Shown: positions 6,172 to 7,214 of the stretch, in pieces
Position numbering within the stretch: the first letter of the stretch is position 1
Layout: each line of letters opens with the position of its first letter
Source: an uncultured Clostridia bacterium
GTDB taxonomy: Bacteria > Bacillota > Clostridia > Christensenellales > UBA1242
Reading direction: 5' to 3'
DNA: 7,214 nt
Assembly (NCBI GenBank): GCA_944377765.1
Contig: CALWFX010000082.1
Span: 1 to 7,214 of the forward strand
Position numbers and translations under genes: made by a program
Notes under the pieces: model-generated
Told to the model about the DNA's origin: nothing
What the model saw: only the letters and a program-made list of their open reading frames with translations
The model's database searches: none

Positions 6172-7068
6172 ATGAATAAAGAATTAATTAAAAAGGCAGA
6201 AAGCATAATTGTTAGTAGAAGACTAAAAAATGAAAACGCCTATAATGAACTTGTTGAAGAATTTTCAAAAGATGAAAAATTTGATAGACTTAGAAAAACA
6301 TATCAAAGTTTATTAATCGAAAATGCAAAAAAATCTGCTTATGGTGAAAAAATAGACAACAAAAAAGAAAACCAACTTAAAAAAGAAATTGACGAGTATT
6401 TTAAAACCCATGGCTATGAAAATAAAATTGACTACACTTGCCAAAAATGTCAAGATTTTGGCTATATTAATGGCAATATGTGTGAATGTTTAAAAAAAGA
6501 AATTTCCAATATTCTATTTAAAGAAAGCAATTTTGGCAAACTTGAACCATTTGAAAAAGCAGAAAAAACTGCAACTGACAATTTAAAGCCTTTTTATTCC
6601 TTTATGAAAAAATGGTGTGATAGCGACTTCAAAAAGAACACAATTTTAATCTCAGGTCAAGTTGGAACAGGAAAAACATACTTAACAAGTGCAATTGCTG
6701 ACAAACTCATAAAAAAAGGAAAAGTTGTTAAACTTGTAACCGCTTTTCAAATGAATATTGATTTCAATGAATATATTAAAACAAAAGAAAAATCATGCAT
6801 TGATGATTATCTAAATTGTGAATTTCTTTTCATAGATGACCTTGGAACAGAAGTTTATTATAAAACTTCAACCGACCAAACCATATATAATATTTTAAAC
6901 GATAGACAGAAGAAAAATCTTTGCACAATCATATCCACCAACCTTGACCTTGCAGAAATAAAAGAAAAGTATGGCGAAAGAACATTTTCAAGAATAACAA
7001 ATAAAGAACTTTCCATCCTTATCAACCTTAAAGGCGAAGATTTAAGAAGCAAAAAATCCATGCACTAA
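6172..7068 (+). CDS. dnaI: DnaI/DnaC-like AAA+ helicase loader
   Basis: This ATPase is expected to load the hexameric replicative helicase (DnaB/DnaC) on DNA at replication origins and restart sites. The 298-aa protein has an N-terminal coiled, charged helicase-binding region (1-85), a cysteine cluster C90-x2-C93-x10-C104-x-C106 that probably binds zinc, and an AAA+ core. The core shows Walker A GQVGTGKT (162-169), Walker B FLFIDD (218-223), sensor 1 ISTN (254-257) and an arginine-finger candidate R274 in the GERTFSRI segment. ATG 6172 lies one base after the dnaD stop, and GAGGTG (6162-6167) within the end of dnaD serves as its ribosome binding site, so the two genes are translationally coupled. 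A TTG at 6160 is in frame but lacks a suitable site. The gene ends in its own terminator. Confidence 0.93.
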   Translation: MNKELIKKAESIIVSRRLKNENAYNELVEEFSKDEKFDRLRKTYQSLLIENAKKSAYGEKIDNKKENQLKKEIDEYFKTHGYENKIDYTCQKCQDFGYINGNMCECLKKEISNILFKESNFGKLEPFEKAEKTATDNLKPFYSFMKKWCDSDFKKNTILISGQVGTGKTYLTSAIADKLIKKGKVVKLVTAFQMNIDFNEYIKTKEKSCIDDYLNCEFLFIDDLGTEVYYKTSTDQTIYNILNDRQKKNLCTIISTNLDLAEIKEKYGERTFSRITNKELSILINLKGEDLRSKKSMH

Positions 7069-7083
7069 CTGCATGGATTTTTT
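7051..7083 (+). terminator. Rho-independent terminator of the dnaD-dnaI operon
   Basis: Arms 7051-7064 and 7070-7083 pair over 14 bp (core TCCATGCA with TGCATGGA) around a 5-nt loop, with T6 at the 3' side. The left arm lies within the last codons of dnaI and the loop contains its stop codon. The A6 on the other side lets it act on the minus strand too. Confidence 0.9.
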
Positions 7084-7096
7084 AATTAAAATAAAA

Positions 7097-7120
7097 AAGA
7101 GTAGAGAAATCTCTACTCTT
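7097..7120 (-). terminator. Terminator of a minus-strand transcript entering from the right (probably rRNA)
   Basis: Arms 7097-7106 and 7111-7120 (AAGAGTAGAG with CTCTACTCTT) form a 10-bp stem with a 4-nt loop. On the minus strand it is followed by TTTTATTTTAATT; on the plus strand it is followed by CTTTGTATT, which is not a T tract. It therefore ends transcription coming from the right edge and converging on dnaI. Confidence 0.75.
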
Positions 7121-7201
7121 CTTTGTATTAATTAAATAGTTAAATCAGTTATCTCGTTCTCTATTCTTGAGATATCTCTATCTCTCATCGACCATTCTCT
7201 T

Positions 7202-7214
7202 TAAAAGGAGGTGA
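7202..7214 (-). rRNA. rrs: 3' end of a 16S rRNA gene (partial, runs off the window)
   Basis: Read on the minus strand the last 13 bases are TCACCTCCTTTTA, matching the conserved 3' terminus of bacterial 16S rRNA (TCACCTCCTTTCT, the anti-Shine-Dalgarno region). The minus-strand terminator 80 nt further on and the lack of a long frame in between on either strand support a non-coding RNA gene on this strand. The alternative is that AAAAGGAGGTGA on the plus strand is a strong ribosome binding site for a gene that begins just past the window. Only 13 bases are visible, so the call is not certain. The 7121-7201 spacer holds many GAGA/TCTC runs and a 10-bp palindrome at 7169-7178, and no tRNA. Confidence 0.62.

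Noticed and set aside
7121..7201. Small gene or tRNA between the terminator and the 16S end
   Set aside because: All minus-strand frames meet stops within a few codons, no tRNA arms are seen, and the stretch is GAGA/TCTC-rich spacer.
1..7214. CRISPR array, toxin-antitoxin pair, restriction-modification or other defence system
   Set aside because: There are no regularly spaced repeats. The only small regulator gene has no partner gene within its unit, and every gene is explained by housekeeping, surface-peptidase or integrase function.
1..7214. Recoded TGA (Mollicutes-type code)
   Set aside because: The integrase ends in TGA at its family-typical C-terminus, and tryptophans in all genes checked are TGG.

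Overview
The window is AT-rich DNA (about 30% GC by eye) that most likely comes from a low-GC Gram-positive bacterium (Bacillota/Firmicutes). The strongest evidence is a DnaD-family replication protein followed directly by a DnaI/DnaC-type helicase loader, a pair typical of that phylum. Strong AGGAGG-type ribosome binding sites, a lipobox signal peptide and A-tract/T-tract hairpin terminators agree. TGA serves as a stop codon and TGG encodes tryptophan, so the standard bacterial code applies. I cannot name the genus; an uncultured gut-type clostridial or bacilli-like lineage is a guess.

Layout. (1) Positions 1 to about 1389 are the right-hand end of an integrated mobile element. It carries a complete tyrosine recombinase gene reading rightwards, a short tandem repeat over its stop codon, and a 45-bp remnant of the 3' half of a tRNA-Lys(CTT) gene that is the likely attachment site. 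The rest of the element would lie left of the window. (2) Positions 1466 to 2597 hold trpS on the minus strand, with its own promoter and a hairpin terminator on each side. (3) Positions 2621 to 2950 hold a small XRE-type helix-turn-helix regulator on the minus strand, with a dyad between its promoter region and start codon. (4) Positions 3185 to 4642 hold a minus-strand lipoprotein of the M1 (gluzincin) aminopeptidase family. (5) A 91-bp divergent intergenic region separates it from a plus-strand replication operon: a DnaD-like protein with about four DDBH2-like repeats, then dnaI, whose ribosome binding site lies inside the end of the first gene. (6) Two back-to-back terminator hairpins close the window, one for dnaI and one facing the other way. 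The final 13 bases match the 3' end of a 16S rRNA gene on the minus strand, which would end at about 7202 and be followed within about 80 nt by its own terminator.

Functionally the right side is ordinary chromosome: tRNA charging, a surface peptidase, replicative helicase loading and possibly rRNA. The left side is the accessory part, an integrase that appears to have targeted a tRNA-Lys gene. I see no CRISPR array, toxin-antitoxin pair or defence system. The points most worth a second look are the tRNA-Lys attachment site, the doubled start of the integrase, the four-repeat DnaD protein, and the apparently isolated 16S rRNA end.
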